Positions 6,401 to 7,346 of a stretch of DNA of 7,346 bases are shown here, one piece after another; positions within the stretch are counted from its first letter, which is position 1, and the number at the start of each line of letters is the position of its first letter. The notes below the pieces were generated by a model, which was not told where the DNA came from, did not search any database, and worked only from the letters and a program-made list of their open reading frames with translations. This DNA comes from Candidatus Omnitrophota bacterium (GTDB lineage: Bacteria; Omnitrophota; Omnitrophia; Omnitrophales; Aquincolibacteriaceae): positions 1-7,346 of the forward strand of contig JAHFHJ010000072.1 in assembly GCA_023246985.1 (NCBI GenBank), written 5' to 3'. Made by a program: the position numbers and the translations under genes.

Positions 6401-7245
6401 CCTTGGGCCAGCGTGTACCCGAGGTCCAAAACATCCCTTTTAGCTTCTTCATCAAAAGAAAAATTGACGGAACTCTTGGCCGCCCCTACGGGGGAAACTC
6501 CTTTATCCACGGCGTCCAAAAGGCCGAACGAGGAACGAAGTGCCGGCGCGGTAACGGCGGCGGGCGCTGTTCGGGAAACCGAAGGCAGAACCGGGAGATC
6601 CACATCAACAGTAACGCCTTTCGGAGCCGGAACAGCTTTAGCGGCGGCCTTGACCCCCGGAACCTTCGCGGCAACAGCTTCAATGGTGGCCGGCTTGACT
6701 GCGGCAACCTGATGAATCAATTCCAGAGAAAAGGACAGCGTTCCCTTGACCGCCGCGGCGCCCTTCGAAGTGACCGTAAAAACAACTTCGTTTAAAGTTC
6801 CGATCTTGGTCCCATCGAGCGTCTCCTGCGAAGAACTCCAACCTGTTTTGAGGGCCACCGGGATCCGCTGAACCCCCCGGGCCCCGCGCGCCTCCATCGT
6901 CACGAAAATTTCATTTGCCTGAATCGCCGTCAGCGTCTTGACGCTGATCTTGACCCTATGGACCGAAGCCGCCCCAAGCTCCGCGGGAAAATTTTTCACC
7001 CAGGCGCTTACCGCGGCCCCCTGCGAAATCGAATAATCGAATTCCAGAACGTCCTTTTTCGCCGTCTCGTCAAAGGTCGCCGTAAGCGTCCCTTTGGCCG
7101 CCCCCGTAGGCGTCGTTCCCCGCTCGCGCGCGTCCAACAAAGTAAAAGTGGAAGCCGCCCGGACTCCGGCCGCGGTCGTCAAGACCGCGAGAAAAACGGA
7201 AATAATCACAATGAAGGATGAAAAAATTCTTGCGGGGGAACGCAT
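436..7245 (-). CDS. giant membrane protein with C-terminal GH94 (NdvB-like) glycoside phosphorylase domain
   Basis: A 2,269-residue protein, start ATG at 7245 and stop TGA at 436-438. The start is supported by AGGA eight bases upstream and an immediate signal peptide. Order: signal peptide (1-30); module 1 (32-176); Ala/Pro/Lys-rich linker (177-237); module 2, a copy of module 1 (238-383); multi-pass membrane domain (about 392-1194); two GT36/GH94-type beta-sandwich regions (about 1205-1465 and 1480-1790); GH94 helical barrel (about 1795-2225) with GDWNDG at 1979-1984. By homology to cellobiose and chitobiose phosphorylases, D1983 is the general acid. The C-terminal ~1,065 residues match the size and layout of 1,2-beta-oligoglucan phosphorylases and of the C-terminus of cyclic beta-1,2-glucan synthases. 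RARKRR-type residues after the last membrane helix (1196-1202) argue for a cytosolic GH94 part. No GT2/GT84, glucoamylase-like or other known synthase domain is recognisable, so calling it a cyclic glucan synthase would overreach. Probable role: phosphorolysis or trimming of a beta-glucan coupled to membrane handling. Substrate unknown. Confidence 0.93.
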   Translation of the reverse strand: MRSPARIFSSFIVIISVFLAVLTTAAGVRAASTFTLLDARERGTTPTGAAKGTLTATFDETAKKDVLEFDYSISQGAAVSAWVKNFPAELGAASVHRVKISVKTLTAIQANEIFVTMEARGARGVQRIPVALKTGWSSSQETLDGTKIGTLNEVVFTVTSKGAAAVKGTLSFSLELIHQVAAVKPATIEAVAAKVPGVKAAAKAVPAPKGVTVDVDLPVLPSVSRTAPAAVTAPALRSSFGLLDAVDKGVSPVGAAKSSVNFSFDEEAKRDVLDLGYTLAQGSSLNVRTKKFPSDLTAAQVNTIDIGFRVLDAAQLSKIAVKAEIQGTAGTQRIALRLKPGWNSVQKSIRWNAIGQLTEVNFVIAPRGHDASVSGTLYLGFDFCKTTFSGKYLTPIKFGSVFLLGLILALLSRLFVPSFGRNRDASSGAPEAGKNLSVISPGKESGSAKLKQDLFYGSVIVLITGVMLWIYSLGSVCAPKACLLMNILGAAILGGVIAELLKFKITGTHLKSSEVFQNALVTGFLAAASSRTELLQAPAAWGQLLMINRLTAAVTFLIYHVFNAHALSSTGKHVRPVTGAMIAGIPFFFGGLLLLENVSLLQTLTYDLSGGTLAAWPAILEWAGRLMVVFAFNEVLVNGLGLVTQGKILKTLTAHAFIFGASLGAVLAPSIADLGAVPAVAALPLVARAVASVFLTMLSFAGLWGEIYLLTGILLDCGKRVAPSAENIWKHTTTGMRKGMAYSGILMAILYALQAAFVTPAAQTFMASSPYVIGTFLGVLIFPFVKTIIETFDGSLKFFDRMRYSYRSGTLYLRGAIVGYGFAAMIAQGYFQKQMSDRVVFGLLIGLLASGGVSLIRDIIYACKGQGKVQSWRLYLVDSCLGIFLGAAVAFYLDAAQVPVILYKFKLYMSARFSAAEFAAYPYFNPSGHYVQPVLISKWGLMDLGYCSGGVKLLFTESLDGVIKWSVATWLFAVNKVFMQAFFDKDKTPIKFFFSKAGLAQLSELMIYVLRWGLWMSPIIYTFLRMMPTATWYNQDGAIRTILATWNSLTMPAPAFQAWSLKIFVWILAFDFFRILIWMDHMGLRVATLVNLSFIGMDRLDEKTSKFIGKASAQRYIPEGVKRFTTWAPLLIPFYLPRGKDWEHVWNTAEGMQNAARGKGLLPYLHSLSLPQTLLWIAGAVLVATGISFGVRTLNARARKRRIKSYEVGNLEYKVVAKENGEIYSEFLSKECDISRRSYDAIDPCGRALFLVDTAAGADGKPEAWPVAGNFPAEQFEASQVERCEDVLKLTNASHSVKTTIEISLPDRDTPAELWKITIENRTEKSRPLKVVPYLEWVLNGGLHDRFHTQYARLYPEMEYVAGSNAILSWQKSTKSMGFLASEIVPEGFHTGRVDFVGRGQSLWAPRSLETLDFLPAQDTAAYPTFDPIGSLMVNALVAPRASLTMRFMIGYSKNKKAALEMIAKYLKPNPSHRAPLAAPKPRAFLIGHGEIPPGTPQPYYEFLDHGNTLKVLTPFTPRPFDHAMSNAVHSVMVTNRGLHTSCNGNSQQNRLTPDWPDTVTKEVPTEAIYLYDTDRDEWYSPTYQPLNDNSGKHESEFSVDGTAVFRMKDGSLSSQLTVYVPPGDPLGVYLLTLRNDEDKPRRMRIAPYFQMVLSFQPERSGPLQVRHDKGSDALYFENPRNIFRSGWAFASMSIPADCVETRRGRFFGSGRGIKRPWMVENAAPDATQLTDDGQIAGFVGTVEIPARGECTVAIVMGQAEDRGKAVGLVQKYKNLETVRKELEATRRWWLGLMGTLTVETNQPEFDGYQNWLKYQALAERIWARRGFYQTSGAFGFRDQLQDTVNLIWVDPALARQQILLHASQQFIEGDVFHWFFTLTDGRTAFSCRSHASDNPLWLAWGAAEYVRATGDQTILDEMTSYVVSEFPFAPLPQNKQGWGHLYHRATRADTLYRHCMRSIDLVVKKRTGKNGLPLMGVGDWNDGLDEIGSEGRGESVWLGFFLYDILQGMIEIIGLKEGSAKQAYYAQKMNDLKAALEKTWRGDRYLRAFHDDGTEIGVKGSGVWEIDALTAAWSVMSGINFERGVTIFNTALRVLEKENAILLGWPALREDTKPYLGRSSKYPEGVRENGMYCHGVQWLVRAARLLAEEFEKRGDPAKADEYRATAYRLWLKISPIAHMREIEIYGGQPNKQSADILTTFESGRMIWHGYTGAAGWMLRQAMEGVVGARVVKNQLVLPKDLDKPRGALKVIRVSRDVSKSPIKAVPAA
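571..1863 (-). other. GH94 (alpha/alpha)6 barrel with catalytic motif
   Basis: Residues about 1795-2225. Family landmarks in order: YQTSGAFGFRDQLQD (1829-1843), QFIEGDVFHW (1866-1875), GLPLMGVGDWNDG (1972-1984) with general acid D1983, GESVWLGFFL (1994-2003), H2135 and YTGAAGW (2211-2217), whose Thr-Gly pair binds phosphate in characterised GH94 phosphorylases. The RTRxSDDLLWLP segment usual in NdvB is altered here to SCRSHASDNPLWL (about 1887-1899). All main catalytic landmarks are kept, so an active enzyme is likely. A short C-terminal strand region (2226-2269) follows. Confidence 0.85.
1876..2808 (-). other. second GT36/GH94 beta-sandwich domain plus helical linker
   Basis: Residues about 1480-1790. 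HSVMVTNRG (1530-1538) matches the start typical of GH94 N-terminal sandwiches. YLYDTDRDEWYSPTYQPL (about 1570-1587) matches the usual D-(x)-WSP-xxQP pattern. The tail LVQKYKNLETVRKELEATRRWW (about 1769-1790) is the helical linker leading into the barrel. In this family the sandwich helps form the active-site entrance. Confidence 0.75.
2851..3633 (-). other. first GT36/GH94-type beta-sandwich region
   Basis: Residues about 1205-1465. It opens with YEVGNLEYKVV, then shows the family pattern of an SRR segment, a stretch ending TTIEISLPD, a WKITIENRTEKSRPLKVVPYLEW strand pair and a later F(H/M)xGxSKNK-like end. It parallels the second sandwich (LTVYVPPGDPLGVYLLTLRNDEDKP). NdvB-type proteins and 1,2-beta-oligoglucan phosphorylases also carry two such regions before the barrel. 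This one is the more diverged. Confidence 0.6.
3664..6072 (-). other. large multi-pass membrane domain (about 16-19 helices)
   Basis: Residues about 392-1194. Clear hydrophobic segments lie near 398-416, 455-475, 482-501, 540-560, 578-600, 613-640, 653-675, 677-715, 740-760, 771-790, 813-829, 839-858, 876-900, 961-980, 1003-1025, 1059-1078 and 1172-1192. A hydrophilic Ser/Gly/Lys loop at 420-450 follows the first helix. Polar aromatic-rich stretches at 903-948 and 1026-1055 may form outer loops or re-entrant segments. A long polar, basic stretch at 1079-1165 precedes the last helix. I do not recognise this domain as any named transporter or glycosyltransferase. It occupies the place that GT84 and the cyclising domain hold in NdvB/ChvB. 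Confidence 0.75.
6097..6534 (-). repeat. module 2 of the duplicated beta-rich extracytoplasmic domain
   Basis: Residues 238-383, aligned to module 1 with an offset of 206-207 residues and only about a one-residue gap. Conserved positions include LLDA, P-GAAK, FDE, DVL, QG, FP, QRI and GW. The copies have clearly diverged in protein and DNA, so the duplication is old rather than a recent repeat expansion. It ends directly before the first membrane helix. Confidence 0.8.
6535..6717 (-). other. Ala/Pro/Lys-rich linker between the two modules
   Basis: Residues 177-237 are dominated by A, V, P and K (for example AAKVPGVKAAAKAVPAPKG) with no predicted compact fold. This looks like a flexible spacer that separates the duplicated modules outside the membrane. 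Confidence 0.7.
6718..7152 (-). repeat. module 1 of a duplicated beta-rich extracytoplasmic domain
   Basis: Residues 32-176. It shares with the second module the opening FxLLDA, then P(T/V)GAAK, FDE, AK(K/R)DVL, (I/L)AQG-type and KxFP positions, a QRI(P/A) stretch, GW(S/N)S, and LxEVxF near the end. Alternating hydrophobic residues suggest a beta-sandwich, similar in general character to carbohydrate-binding modules. No binding residues can be assigned, so the carbohydrate-binding role is inferred from its place in a GH94 protein. Confidence 0.8.
7156..7245 (-). other. signal peptide of the giant protein
   Basis: Residues 1-30: a basic start (MRSPAR), a hydrophobic core of about 18 residues (FIVIISVFLAVLTTAAGV) and a plausible signal peptidase I site after VRA. 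It would place the two following modules outside the cytoplasmic membrane. An uncleaved anchor is the alternative. Confidence 0.8.
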
Positions 7246-7253
7246 TTCGTTCG

Positions 7254-7257
7254 TCCT
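7254..7257 (-). promoter_or_regulatory. ribosome binding site of the giant gene
   Basis: On the - strand AGGA lies eight bases before the ATG (TAGGACGAACGAAATG). Spacing and sequence fit a standard Shine-Dalgarno site and fix the start at 7245. Confidence 0.75.
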
Positions 7258-7285
7258 ATTTTTAAAAGGTTTAAAAACTTGTCAA
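7258..7285 (-). promoter_or_regulatory. TTGACA box in the leader; -10 partner uncertain
   Basis: A perfect TTGACA is read on the - strand at 7285-7280. The only -10-like matches at 15-16 bases are TAAAAA (7264-7259) and AAAAAT (7263-7258), each 4 of 6. They would start transcription at or inside the ribosome binding site, which makes this pairing doubtful. The TTGACA may be chance in AT-rich DNA. Confidence 0.2.
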
Positions 7286-7318
7286 AATTTTTTTGTGCTC
7301 TTAGTCCCAATACCTATT

Positions 7319-7339
7319 AATTTCAACGAAGTTGAAATT
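7319..7339. repeat. perfect 9-bp inverted repeat upstream of the giant gene
   Basis: AATTTCAAC (7319-7327) and GTTGAAATT (7331-7339) flank a GAA loop. A second pair, CCCAAT (7306-7311) with ATTGGG (7337-7342), overlaps it and could form an outer stem. No T-run follows directly on either strand, so it is not a clear terminator. It may be an operator, a leader structure or an interspersed palindromic element. The window ends too soon to tell. Confidence 0.55.
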
Positions 7340-7346
7340 GGGGCAA

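Noticed and set aside
436..7245. Naming the gene ndvB/chvB (cyclic beta-1,2-glucan synthase)
   Set aside because: Only the GH94 end matches. No GT84 or cyclising domain is visible, so the gene symbol would imply an unproven activity.
7288..7294. Seven-T run as a terminator
   Set aside because: No stable hairpin lies immediately before it on the + strand, and on the - strand it is an A-run.
1..7346. CRISPR array, insertion sequence or attachment site
   Set aside because: No regularly spaced direct repeats, no transposase frame, and no duplicated tRNA 3' end that would mark an integration site within the window.

Overview
The window (7,346 bp, moderately GC-rich coding DNA with AT-rich edges) holds two solid genes that converge on an 83-bp spacer. 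On the + strand, positions 76-352 are a tRNA-Arg(UCU) gene whose anticodon is split by a compact 203-nt group I self-splicing intron. On the - strand, one reading frame fills 436-7245 and encodes a 2,269-residue membrane protein. Its C-terminal ~1,065 residues look like a GH94 glycoside phosphorylase of the type found at the C-terminus of cyclic beta-1,2-glucan synthases (NdvB/ChvB).

Layout. 1-75: a possible 3' end of an upstream + strand gene (3-56), a perfect 9-bp inverted repeat (22-43) and a weak promoter candidate for the tRNA. 76-352: the split tRNA (exons 76-110 and 314-352, intron 111-313), followed by seven T's. 361-435: short spacer in which I see no convincing terminator for either strand. 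436-7245 (-): the giant gene. It reads, from its N-terminus, as signal peptide, beta-type module 1, Ala/Pro/Lys-rich linker, beta-type module 2 (a duplicate of module 1), a membrane domain of about 800 residues, two GT36/GH94-type beta-sandwich regions, and the GH94 (alpha/alpha)6 barrel with its acid motif. 7246-7346: AT-rich leader with a good ribosome binding site, a TTGACA box and a second perfect inverted repeat.

Organism. The sequence does not identify it. A tRNA without encoded CCA, a group I intron in a tRNA anticodon, a normal Shine-Dalgarno site and a very large NdvB-like membrane enzyme all say Bacteria. A diderm, little-cultivated lineage such as Omnitrophota/PVC-type bacteria is a guess only.

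Function. The tRNA decodes AGA (and probably AGG) only after the intron is removed. The giant protein probably places carbohydrate-binding-like modules outside the membrane and a GH94 domain in the cytosol. Unlike canonical cyclic glucan synthases, it shows no glycosyltransferase or glycoside hydrolase domain that I can recognise between them. The two genes have no evident functional link.
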